64,000 bases of DNA from Aphelocoma coerulescens (lineage: Eukaryota; Chordata; Aves; Passeriformes; Corvidae). Each line of letters opens with the position of its first letter. Position 1 is the stretch's first letter. Shown piece after piece: positions 23,707 to 34,403 of the stretch. A program made the position numbers and the translations under genes. The notes beneath the pieces are model-generated. The model searched no databases. It was not told where the DNA came from and saw only the letters and a program-made list of their open reading frames with translations. Location of the stretch: contig NC_091013.1 in assembly GCF_041296385.1 (NCBI RefSeq), positions 69,719,563-69,783,562 on the forward strand. Reading direction: 5' to 3'.

Positions 23707-26179
23707 CTTTAAAAGGAGATAATTGAATTAAAGAGTTTGAACACAACTGAAATATAAAGACAGCACATACACATAGAAATCTAAATTGTTATGCTTAATG
23801 ACAGATAGATTGAAAGTTATTTAAAAATCTCCTACTAACACCATTAACATAAGCTGTGAGTGAAATTCAAAGTAAGACAGCATGAAGAGTGAGAAAATTA
23901 TTTACATTTACATGCTGAAATAGATGAGAAAAAGTCTAATATAAATGAGAAAGTTATTAGCAACTACATAAAGACAAAGTATGGGCAGATAGTAAAACAA
24001 TGCATGGTGTAAAAGGGTGCGACATATTCTTACATTCTTCCATTCTTCCATAGGCTACCCAAAAAAGTAACAGCTGAAAGGCTAAAGAACTCTGTGTATA
24101 GCTTTTACTTTTTAATGTTCCTTTAGATAAACAAGCAAATGTGAGGAATGGAGTGGGAAAAAAACATACAGTTTTGCACTCTGTTTCCATGAATCGATTT
24201 TCCCTGGAATGTTTACAGCATATAGAATCCTGACAGAGTCCAATTCTCCAATTATGTTTGCTGCCTCATGACAACAACAGAGGGAAAGTAAAAACGTGAC
24301 AAGTGACATGGCATGCAGCTCACATGTCCCAGAGAGCTGTTGTTTCTTTCCTAATGTAGTGTTGGACTCTCTTTAGTGGGAATCCACAGAAGATTTCTGA
24401 ATGAGGTCAATATTTCTGAAAGCTAAAATGTTGTTCTCCAAAAAGACACTTAGATGTCGAGAGTCATGTTTTCAAATGCTTTCAGGTATTTAGCAGTGCA
24501 GGTAAGTGAGGAAACAGTCAGCTTAATAAAAAAAATATATCAGTTTAAACACTTTTACCTCTGGAGCTAGCCAAATTGAAAACAGGAATATGTGATATTT
24601 GTCCACATCCAGAATTATATGCCTAAATACTGTTTTAAAATTTGTTTACAGATGGCTGATTCTTACTGATTGTCAACAAGCTTTCCAGTTGCAAGACTTT
24701 TTGAGCACACAGTTTGGGCCCTCTGAAAAGTATTTTTCATTGTGCTGCTCTACTTTTATTAATTTGATTAAAAGTATTTATAAAAAATATATTTTTTGTG
24801 CTCTTAATGTAATTTCCTTCCAAAGGAAATAAAAAATACAGAAAACCAAAAATTTCTTTATTTCCATACTCCTAAAACATTATTAGCCTCAGTCATGGCT
24901 TACTTCTAAGAATACTTTTACATCCAAAATTATAAAAGTGCAAACTGTTCCAAACAGTATTAAGGAAACAATTGTTTTGAAAGATGAAAGATACAAAGTG
25001 GCATGTGTCACCATAATGATAGATCGCCCTTCATTTAATTTCTCTTAAGGATGTAGCGTGTCGGTTACATGAGTGATTTGGGAAGGGCTGCCATCTGTCT
25101 GAACTGCCCAGTAATATTAGAAAAAGAGTAAAATGACAACTCTCAGAAGAAAGATTTTCAGCCTATTTCCTCTCCTCTTTAGCCAGGGCTCCCCTGTTTA
25201 GTTTGTGCTGTGTTCCTACTTTTGGAAAAATACGTTGCTTGGTTTTTTATAATAGACTGGAAGAAGAGTTTTTGAAAGCATTCACCCAAAGAAAATATAT
25301 TTTCAAAAATCTATAGCCATAACAGTCTGCTAGAAAAACTCATATGTGGTTATGGAAACTTGAACTTTGAACTCATGCTTGAAATAACATCAGGCTCACT
25401 TGCAGCTGATTGACTACCTGATGTTGATTTTTATCAAGTTTCAACTGTATTGTGCCAATCATAGTCTTAAACCTCTCGGAATATCTATTACTTTTTTATT
25501 TTTGAAAGTTATGTAGTAAATTCACTTAATGTAAGACTTTAGTGCATTTTAGCAAGATTCTCGCAAACTTTGAATTAAAAAGAATCTTTTATTTTTTACA
25601 TATCTCCCTAAAATTCTGCTACCTGGAGGAAAAAATGACTGACAGTTTTCTAGCACCAAGTTTACCATCACTTCTACCTGTTAAATACAGCACACTGGTA
25701 CTGTAATAGTGTTTAAAATACATTCCATTATTGATCAAGCTGCCTTCTAATATCACCAATATTTTAGATAGTGGTGTCTCTAAAACCCATTGAAAAGTGA
25801 ACTCATCACCGTTCCATGACTACTCAGTGTAATTTAAGAGCAATGGCAAGCCTCCCATACAATGAACATGCTCAGGACATAAAGAGTTTCTCTACTGACA
25901 ACTGCATTTATAACTTAAATTAGCTCACGGACCCAACTACATTCAGGCCAGGAGCTAACAGCAAGCACCATAACTGGCAATGCATTAGGTACTCAAGGGA
26001 AATATGGTAAGAAAAGTTAATTACTACACCTAATATATTCCTATTCACATCCTACTGTATGATATAGGAAAATAATAGTAAGAATAATAATAGTTTAAAA
26101 AAGACAATATATCAAATGATCAAAAAGAAAGGTATTTTTTAAAATGCAAAAAACTGAAACTTACAGCAGCAATACTAAC
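23707..26179 (-). other. NBEA: NBEA intron downstream of the microexon, 2.5 kb
   Basis: The first 15 nt after the microexon donor (26165-26179) contain TTGCTGCT and lead to a second consensus-like donor, GTAAGT. The rest holds no recognised repeat. The part near 25010-25470 is homopolymer-poor and has a few CpGs (for example 25023-25062), so it could be a weakly marked regulatory stretch. Confidence 0.75.
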
Positions 26180-26188
26180 CTTAGAACC
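26165..26188 (-). other. NBEA: Possible 24-nt extended form of the microexon
   Basis: Using the downstream donor GCT|GTAAGT instead of AAG|GTTAGT would give a 24-nt exon encoding GSKVSIAA, in frame and without a stop. The downstream donor is the closer match to the consensus. Whether it is used cannot be told from sequence; the recalled family protein has only GSK. Confidence 0.3.
26180..26188 (-). CDS. NBEA: NBEA microexon (9 nt, Gly-Ser-Lys)
   Basis: On the minus strand the sequence reads TGCATGTCCAG|GGTTCTAAG|GTTAGT, a three-codon exon in phase 0 at both ends. Exon 14 ends in ...TSPT and the following exon begins TELENIEV, and from memory the family protein has GSK between them. The upstream tract (26190-26225) is rich in TGTC/TGTT and contains TGC words plus TGCATG immediately before the acceptor. 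Such arrangements are typical of neuronally regulated microexons. Inclusion or skipping keeps frame. A second donor 15 nt downstream could extend it to 24 nt. That it is spliced in this species is inference. Confidence 0.82.
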
Positions 26189-26193
26189 CTGGA

Positions 26194-26199
26194 CATGCA
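26194..26199 (-). promoter_or_regulatory. TGCATG (RBFOX-type) splicing element upstream of microexon
   Basis: TGCATG on the minus strand lies 5 nt upstream of the microexon, between the TG-rich polypyrimidine tract and the AG. UGCAUG is the established RBFOX binding word, and UGC words near short-exon acceptors are bound by SRRM4/nSR100. Binding so close to the acceptor could repress or regulate use of the 9-nt exon. The direction of the effect is not predictable from sequence. Confidence 0.55.
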
Positions 26200-27119
26200 A
26201 CAGACAAAACAGACAACAGATCACAACAATAAAAGAAAAAGAAAATTATTTAAGTTAACTAAAAATACAAGGTAAATTGAAACAAATTAGTATCTTGGAA
26301 TTATACATTTGTTTAATTTATATTTAAAACAGCAAAACATTTAAGCTCAGCATGAACATTTGAAAATAAAGACTTGTCAAAGATAGCTATGCACAAGGAA
26401 AACTTTAAATCTGGCATTGTTATGGAGTTCACGTAAACACTGATTCTTCCAAACCAATGTACATCTTTTATGTAGTACACAGAATAAAATTATGAAGCAA
26501 GGTAAAACAAAGTAATATTTTAACTAATTATATAGATATTAGCATTTTACAACAAGCCATTCAACTGAAATGTAATAAACTAGTTGATCCTTTTATGAGG
26601 AGGCAAATATGCTTCAAATGCTTGGAAAAAACAAATATAAATTATGAAAAGCAACCTGGATCTTCATGAATAATGCTCCTCCTCTGGATGCGCTACAGGA
26701 TAGCTCGTTATAATGTTATATTGGGTGTGATTTCTTCAACCTAAACCAGTATCAAACTAGATATGACAATGCTTTTGAACCACAGGAAAAAAAAAAATCA
26801 AGATTTACTAAGCCACTCAGTCTGAGTTGGCATTCATATTTCATTGTTCACAATTAAATATATGTGTTAAATTTTTATGGTTTAGTTTTAGGTAGAACCA
26901 CTTTCTCTATTATCACAATGGGCTAGGAACTAATTCTTAAGTTTTCGTTGGTTCTGTTTTAAAAATAGAAAGAAACTTCAGAGCATGTCAGTTACCATTG
27001 TTATGATTTAGACAGTGGAAAAACCTAATCTAACAAAAAGAAAAACAGGCTGAAACAAACTGTTTTCTTTCCTATCAGGACAGAAAATACCACACTCAAC
27101 CAGTTTTTAAATGTGTCTT

Positions 27120-27420
27120 TGTCTTTTCATAGTTGGATGCAGCTCGAGAATTAACCTGTGGCTATCATCTCTCAATTACTAGCTGACAATCTGCATATCA
27201 GTTTTACCACTTTTGATTCTCAGAATTGTTATAGACCACACAGAACCTGTGGAATCACACAAGTCCTGAACACGATAATGCTAACACTTTACACAGGTCA
27301 TACATCTCAGCTTTTAAGGCACAGACCAAATGAGGCCATCATTAAATGTTTAATGGAGTTTTGTGGACAGTTCATGTAACACCAGAAGCCCTCAGATGAC
27401 AATCTGAGAGCTGATGTTTT
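27120..27420. promoter_or_regulatory. Candidate conserved noncoding element
   Basis: Complex sequence without homopolymers, with CTCAATTACTAGCTGACA near 27172 and CATTAAATGTTTAATGG near 27340, both holding homeodomain-like cores. A short perfect hairpin, CTCAGAT-GACA-ATCTGAG, lies at 27391-27408. Composition-based inference only. Confidence 0.3.
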
Positions 27421-29244
27421 GAATTCTTCAAGTAAGAAGCTGAATTATAGACTTCTTAGAATAAGTGGAAAAACAAACTCATTGCAAGGGGTCTGGAAAT
27501 TTGTTCTGAATTGTAATATATATTTAAACTCCTCAAATTTCTTTTGCCTTGCTCAGTGTCCTCAAGCCCTTGTCACAGCTGCTATCCTTGTAGCATGCAG
27601 TGATTACTTCTAACTGCTATCTTTTACACAAAATGTGTTATCTGTAAACCAGCTTCTATTAACAGAAAGCATCTTTTGCAAACCTTTTCCCTTTACAGGT
27701 CCTGTTTTTCACACTTCCACAACATCTTAACTTTAAAAACATCAGCATTTGAAGCAAGTCCATGTACAGACCCTGGGACAGATGTAGTGTAGAATTGAAG
27801 TTGAGTGAAATATTAAAAATTGTGGGAATACATTATTGTGAATTAAAATAAACTTTTCCCTGTATGCCATACAAACATATAACCTTTTCTGCACTCTTGA
27901 GTTACCCACAGATTTTTGAGTGGTTTATATACACCACAAATGCATTTTTTCTTTTTTTTTTTTTTTTCTATTCATATTTAAAGTTTTCTATTCAGATCAT
28001 CCTAGTCTGGATTAAAAAAAAAAACCCAAAACAGAAAAAAACAAACAAATGAAAAAATTCCAAACCAGACCAAAACCAAAACAAAACAAAAGCCCTATCT
28101 GCCCTAAAAAGGCAGATTTCTATTACAAGAATTCCATAGTGAGGCAATTCCATAATTAAGATTGCCTGTTCTACAGCAGGCAAGGAGTCATGCAGTAATC
28201 TTCCACCCAGCCCAGAAGAATTGCCATTTCACTCAAAATCTGAACTATGCAAAGGAAAAAAAAGTCTTTCTGAAATTTTTCAAACGTTCATCTTTTTAAG
28301 GAAACTGTGACAGTACTTCTTTTTTTTTAGCAAGGGAGGGAACACAATACAGAATCTGCTGCACAAAAGAAAAAAAACAAACAAACCAAAACTACAATTG
28401 CTCCAGCATTCTGAAAGTCATTTTGCTAAATTTTTCCTTGGCTTTCTTCAAATAGAATTAATTAATTCAAGCATCTAATATTCAGCATCTGTTCTACTAA
28501 TGAGAAATAGGTGCTTTATAAAAATCAGAGGCAATAGCACATTAAGAGCAACTAATTCTGTATTAGATTGTTGAGAAGAGAGTTTTGCAGCAGAATTTAA
28601 GACTGTTTAAGAATGAGCCCAGGATGAACTCAGATTTGCTTGAAGTCTGACTGATTCACTGAAATCAAGGGACTGTGCACAAGCAGGACTGTAAGACAAT
28701 TGAAAAAGGAACTGTGTGCTTCTTCTTTTCTCCATTAGAAAACAAGTAAGCTATCTCATAAGAGACTGGATTGAGCTCCAGGGTAACAGTCACACCAGCT
28801 GGACTCTACAGGGATCTGGTAGATGTCTACATCAGAGGTAGCTGAATCATTTGCTTCTGATGAATAGATCTCCATTATCTAGAAATCTAGGCCACATATA
28901 AGCACTTCAAGGGAATACTTAGATTTACCCTAATCTCTCCATGAATTCCATCCCTGTTTCAATAATCCTGAAGACAAACGGTGCAATGACCTTTACTGTC
29001 TGTTCTATAATTTTTTTGCTTTCATATTTCATTATTCCAGACCAAAAAGTAAATTAATTTTTATAAACAGATGTAAACACATGACCTATGGAAAAATAAA
29101 ATATACTAGGAGGAAATAAGAACTACTACTTTAAAATTTCACTATGGGCCGCAAAAGACCTTCAGTGGGACTATTGGAGCATCACCATTCATGAAAGTGA
29201 AGAAGGAATAAATTAAGTAAAATGAGCTCACACTTGTTGATAAA

Positions 29245-29860
29245 TTGAATATATATATTCTACAGGATCTACAAAATGTGAGGGCTTTGACACCCCAGAA
29301 AAGCTCCACAGAACAGAGATATGGAGGATCAGAGACTAAACACGATGAAGATGGTATGGATTCAAACAGGCATGCCAGGAGATATGACTCAATCCTACAA
29401 AATCATAAAGGATATGGAACTGAATAAAGACATGATTAACCACTCTTTTCATAGCATAAACAGTACAGCACATAGTGACTTCATGCATTTAAGCAGGCTT
29501 AAAAAAAACAAAGACAAGAAGTGCTTTGAAGGTTATATAATTGCTTTGTCAGGCTCAATGCCATAGGATATCACGGAAGCTAAAAGTGTAAGTAGCTTCA
29601 AAAAAGATTAGATGATGTCTGGTAGGATAAATTCTTCAGTGGTTATTAAATATGACAGCCCAAACACCCTCTCTAGTTGTTAAAATCCTAAATGCTGAAA
29701 CGGAGTGTTATCAGAGCAATCAATATGCTTGCTCAGACTTCTGCATTCTGATGTAAGCTGCAAACAGTCACTGTTGGTGGCAGAATGCTAAAGGAGACGG
29801 GCCCTTGGGTTGACCCAGTGAGGCAGCTTATGTAGCCTGTGAACAGCTTCCTTTTGGAAG
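29245..29860 (+). mobile_element. Ancient CR1/L3-like LINE 3' fragment
   Basis: The part TTCAAAAAAGATTAGATGA near 29598, followed by GGATAAATTCTTCAGTGG and later GACGGGCCCTTGGGTTGACC near 29797, follows the order of the 3' end of old CR1/L3-type LINEs (Lys-rich 'FKKxLD' segment, then a tail ending 'gggcccttgg..gaccca'). It is strongly diverged. The 5' boundary is uncertain; the reading upstream of 29560 is less sure. Confidence 0.5.
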
Positions 29861-29920
29861 AGTAGTGCAATACAGCTTGAGCAGATTTCTAATACCATGC
29901 CCAGTTTCAATTACAGAACT

Positions 29921-29965
29921 ACACAGACTAACAGAATGGTTGGGGTTGGAAGGGATTCAGGAGAT
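29921..29965 (-). mobile_element. CR1 LINE 3'-end fragment (minus)
   Basis: ACAGAATGGTTGGGGTTGG followed by AAGGGATTC is the reverse complement of the usual CR1 3' end. It lies directly before a CR1 fragment in the other orientation. Confidence 0.65.
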
Positions 29966-29974
29966 GCAAAATTT

Positions 29975-30268
29975 CAACTCTGTACCTTGTGGATAAAACG
30001 CTATTCATTAATGTAATTAGTTATAACACAGTAGGTTCCACATGGAAATCAAGAAACACTTTTCCATGGTGAGGCTGACTGAGCACAGGCACAGGTTGCT
30101 CAGGGAGGTGATGAAGACTCCATCCTCAGAGATAGTCAAAAGCTGTCTGAACACAGTCCTGGGAAACTGGCTGTAAGTGGCCATGCTTGAGCACGGGTGT
30201 TGGACCAGGTGACCTCCTGTGCCCCATTTCCAGCCACAACCATTTTATGATTCTGTGAGTCTTTGAAT
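29975..30268 (+). mobile_element. CR1 LINE 3' fragment (plus)
   Basis: Contains GGCACAGGTTGCTCAGGGAG, then GTTGGACCAGGTGACCTCC, and ends CATTTTATGATTCTGTGAG. These are hallmarks of the CR1 3' region including its octamer-like tail. It is truncated at the 5' side, as usual for CR1, and carries no intact open frame. Confidence 0.85.
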
Positions 30269-31131
30269 CAGTGAGGGAAAAAGCCTAAAGGCCCTTTCCC
30301 CCTTAAGAACTACTCTGGCAGAAAGTGGCCAGTAGCAGGCCTGATATAAGTCTTTTCATGCAGTGGAGATGTCATATAAATCTTCTAGTTTCAAACCTCT
30401 TCTCTCTTCCCATTAGCAGCTTCTGGAAGGAGGAGGGTGAGACAGCCTTTTGTAACTGATTGCTTGCAGCGGCCTACTTTGCCCTTTCATGACTGAGAAG
30501 AAATATATTCTGAACCAGCAATCCATCCACTTCTCCACAGCAGTTCAAGGATGCACAAGTATTACAAGCCTGAGAATCAGTATGAAAACTCTTCATTCAT
30601 CATATGATGGATATTCACAAGTGGTCTGATGACCAGCAGGGCATCTGCTCCTTCGACACTGTGATTCAGAACAAGACTGAGGGAGAGCACCTGCTCTAAG
30701 GAGGGAGGATGTACTGCACTCTTTGTATCAGTCACCGTGATGAATAAATCCACCTTCCTTTCAATGTTTGTGGATGGACATTGAGGAACAGGAATGGAGT
30801 TGAATGGGCAGGAAGAATCTTTTTTTTTTTTAATTTCACATAGTAGGCTTTGTTCAATTTGAAGTCAGCTACCCAACTTTTAGTGAATTGCTTTATTTTA
30901 CAATTTATTTTTATTTTATTGACCCAGATAGATGGCAAAATTAAGCATTCAAGAAATACACACAGTCCCCATATAGTGGAGAAATGCATGCATAATACCG
31001 AAATTTGAAAATGTAGTCTTTTGTATCAGTGCATGAAAATCACTGCTATTGAGCAAGGCAGTATTGACACACAATATTTTAACAAATGGATGTGTAGTTA
31101 TTAAAGCTGTGTCAGGTAACTATCTACACAG

Positions 31132-31144
31132 ACACACACACACA
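31132..31144. repeat. (CA)n microsatellite
   Basis: A short CA repeat followed by CATACATATA. Likely variable in length. Confidence 0.8.
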
Positions 31145-31219
31145 TACATATACTTTCCAAAATAAATAGAGGGAAATGGTGAACCTCAAAATTATTATTC
31201 CGTAGAATGGCTCTGCAGT

Positions 31220-31680
31220 ATCATAAACCAGGACAAGAGCTAAAATCCACAAAGAGCATTCAATGGAACTGCAGCCTAATTAATGTTGTGCCTATTTTAT
31301 ATTTTTATATAAAAGATGTCAAAACACCATCATTTTCAAATGATGCCTAAAATGTTTGCTTTAAAAAAATATCCCCCAATGTCCTTTACTTCAAGGAATG
31401 ATATAGTGCAGCCTGTGTTTCAAGATGGCTCAGTGTGTACTCGCTCATACTTGTCAATATTTACAATGAAGCACTTGCAAAATCAGGACCTTTATGTTAT
31501 TCTTGTGACTACAGACAATAATTGTAGTGTTTCACTTTTGCTTATAGCAAATATTTTTCCAGTTAACACAGTGAAAATAGTAAAGAGACAGCATTTTAAC
31601 ATTAATTGCCTGCCTGAAAATCCTATTAATGTTTAGCAAATTGCCAGCCCATACATTCATATCTTTCAAATAAAATCTGC
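31220..31680. promoter_or_regulatory. Candidate conserved noncoding element
   Basis: A long homopolymer-poor stretch with CAGCCTAATTAATGTTG near 31271, a perfect 8-bp inverted repeat CATCATTT-TC-AAATGATG at 31328-31345, and CATTAATTGCC near 31599. A 106-codon plus-strand frame (31316-31636) spans it with no recognisable domain and no Kozak or splice context, so I do not call it a gene. The AT-homeodomain word density suggests an enhancer (inference). Confidence 0.35.
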
Positions 31681-32577
31681 AAAGAAAGGTTTTTTAACTA
31701 GAAGTAACAGTAAAGAAAAAGTAAAGTAATCTCAATTGCTGAATGGCTAGACCAAAGATTTGAGCTTTTACTGCAAACCACATTTGCAGTCTCCAGTGCC
31801 TACTACCCACATTGTTTCAGAGGAGCCCTTTGTCCCCTCTGGGTCTCATTGTCTCCCCTTTCAAAGACCGATATTAACTACAAATAATTTTTACAGGATG
31901 CTCAAGAAAACAATTAGTATGAAAGAAATAGTCACAGACATTGAGTGTACAGACAAGGCATCACATTCGAATAATGTAATTACTCTTGTCAATAATGCAA
32001 TATTTATAAAATATTCTTCCCTTTTTAGTGAAAATACTCTGCCTTCTTGAGCTTTAGTCTGTTAAGAACTTACAACTTATTAAGAATATTTGAGTGGATA
32101 AAAAAATCAGTTATTTTCAATATAAGATTTAAAAAAAAAAGAGGGGGAAAGGACCTACAGAAGGAAGAAGTAAACAGACTAGATAGGGGATGACTTGTGG
32201 TATCATTTGGCATGCAAGTTAACAGTGGCCATGCAAAAAAGCTTATGACTATCAATAAGCAGACATCATAAAGCATGCCACTTTGTTACAGGAATCATTA
32301 TCCTAATGGTGATCCCTGTAAATGAAATATTAAATTACTATGAAATATTATTCTTACTAAGTACTACTACTCTGATAAAATTAACATTTCAAATGAAAAA
32401 TGTTATAAACACTCTGTATATCAAAGTGTAACTGTTTTATTATAAATATAAATTTTTTGAAGGATATAGCAGAAAGGGAACAGGAGTCCTTAAAGAAGAA
32501 AAGTCAACTGCAAATACTGGTTTGCAATATTAACAACAATTTCTAATATGACCACTGGGTGGAAATATTGTACTTAC

Positions 32578-32731
32578 AGTTGGGGATGTGGCTGCTGACA
32601 GCAATGGTAAAATTCCTCCACAAGCAATAATAATATTGTCTACCATCTGGGAAATGAGGTGTATTGTGTTGTGTACAAAAATAATATTTTCATTGCTATT
32701 GACAAAGTCCATCACAGACTTCGTGGAGTGA
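32578..32731 (-). CDS. NBEA: NBEA exon 14 of window
   Basis: A 154-nt exon, phase 2 to phase 0, encoding [20 protein letters not shown] through [21 protein letters not shown]. The acceptor is TTCTTGCAG|TCA, with a good pyrimidine tract, and the donor is AACT|GTAAGT. The hydrophobic [12 protein letters not shown] stretch is a buried solenoid helix or a membrane-proximal segment (inference). It is followed by a 6.4-kb intron leading to the microexon. Confidence 0.95.
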
Positions 32732-34185
32732 CTGCAAGAACAGAAGAAAGGATGGATTAAAAACAAACAATTAAAATAAATTTTAGATAAACACATTCTT
32801 TGCAACCATACTGTGAATGTTTCTTTGATAAAAAGGAAGAGTCTGGTCTACAAAGCTTTGCATGTAAATTGTCTAAAAGTATCAACAAGACTAGTCTAAT
32901 GAACAAATTGATTGCTATCTCTTTTTGCACAGGATTACATTCAAATACTCAGCTGAGAACAACATCTTCTAACCTTTTATTCCCATCAATCAGTACTTCA
33001 CTTCACACGCAGTTCTGCTGAAAGCAGTGGAGTTGCTTCTGCAGCATGAAAGCAACTATTTAAGAGTTCACCATGCTGCACCAGTGCCATTTGAAGCACC
33101 TTGGTAACACCTAATGATAACACCTGCTACAGTTTTAAAGGAGAAACTTGGTAACATGGCCATACATTGATTTAATATTAACCTTACTAACTGATAATAA
33201 ATATAGCATTAATGACAGCTGCAGAAGCCACAGATGCTTGTAAGATTAGAAACTCCTAATTGGTGAGCAATTGTCCCATGAAACAGTCACTGCACAAAAA
33301 CATAAAACCCCTGTGTGAAAATATTGAGGAAAACTCTGTCTGTAAGCATGGTCTTTCCCCAAAGCAACATTTTTTGTCAGCCAGCAAACAAAGACTCAAG
33401 GCTTCAACTGAAAATATATAATCTGAACTTTAACCTCCAAACATTGTCTGAACACAAAATACAACCCCCTCCAACATACTTGGCCAAAAGAAAAACATCA
33501 AAATTGTCTATTTCCAAGTCTGTATCACAGAACAGTTCATCAACTTGGAAATTAAATGTAATATAAATTGCTCCTTTGATAAAACTATGCTCAAGTTTTG
33601 TGAAAATGAATCACTCTGTAGTGAAAATTAGAGTAAATTGTCTTTATTGTACTATAGTTAGAGTACCCCTATTAACATGTACAAAATGTACAAAACCCCT
33701 AGGAAATCACATTGCTGTTATAAATTATTACATCTTCACCAAGCTGGCATGCAAAAGAAAATTTGTCAATAGAGTGTTTCCTTAGAAGATGTAATAGGAA
33801 TGAGGTTTTATTTATACAGCTTGCAGGTAGAGAAGCTCCGTTTTAATTGATCAGTTAAGAAAATGGCCATTAGCAGAAGTCATCCTGTCTAGAACAGGGG
33901 AAGTAGATTCTAATGCTAAATAAAAGCTGAAAGAGCAGCTCAGTTTGTTTAGGTATGCAGGATTTATACAATGCCTCAAGAAAACAGGAATTACTACCTG
34001 TGAAACTGAGCTGTTATGGGCTGGGAAGGGGCAAAAAGACAAGGCAGAAGATACAGAAGGCCACTTCAACTCACACGAGCTCTTTTCTTCCCCACCATCC
34101 CAGTAGCATCCCCGGTCCAACACGCCAAATTTTTCCTTATTGATGGAAACACAAATCAGGAGTTAAAGGAGAAACAACAACCCAC
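32732..34185 (-). other. NBEA: NBEA intron, 1.45 kb
   Basis: No transposon or exon seen. The part 33000-33260 contains E-box words (CACCTG at 33121-33126, CAGCTG at 33216-33221) next to TTAATATTAA and ATTAATGA, in complex sequence. It is otherwise featureless. Confidence 0.75.
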
Positions 34186-34403
34186 CTTCTCCAAACATGT
34201 ACATCTGTTTCTAGTGCAAAAAGCAAGTCTGTCAGGAGCCTCTGGTGCATGGGAGACCATTTAAACTCTGGAATACGAAACATAGTTGTGCGTGGACCTG
34301 GACTAAACTGTCGTCGCTGCTCTTCTGTCATTGGCATGCCTCGAAATCCCAAGTCAACACGTAAATCCCGGTCTTGCTGGGTGACAGATCGACCCTGTAT
34401 TGC
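34186..34403 (-). CDS. NBEA: NBEA exon 13 of window
   Basis: A 218-nt exon, phase 0 to phase 2. It reads [20 protein letters not shown], then [17 protein letters not shown], and ends [10 protein letters not shown] plus AG. The acceptor is TTGATGTAG|GCA, with a weak pyrimidine tract, and the donor is GAAG|GTGGGT. The next exon supplies T to complete Ser. It begins the second helical region after the acidic linker. The start comes from the acceptor, not from the internal ATG at MGFRGM. Confidence 0.94.

Larger units (their letters stand above)
26189..32577 (-). other. NBEA: NBEA intron upstream of the microexon, 6.4 kb
   Basis: Contains A/C-rich low complexity near 28012-28092, a fossil CR1/L3-like tract (about 29245-29860), two younger CR1 fragments in opposite orientation (about 29921-30268), a CA repeat at 31132, and homopolymer-poor stretches at about 27120-27420 and 31220-31680 that resemble conserved noncoding DNA. 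No additional coding exon is recognised. Confidence 0.8.

Noticed and set aside
31316..31636. 106-codon plus-strand open frame
   Set aside because: No recognisable protein character; length is compatible with chance or with constrained noncoding sequence.
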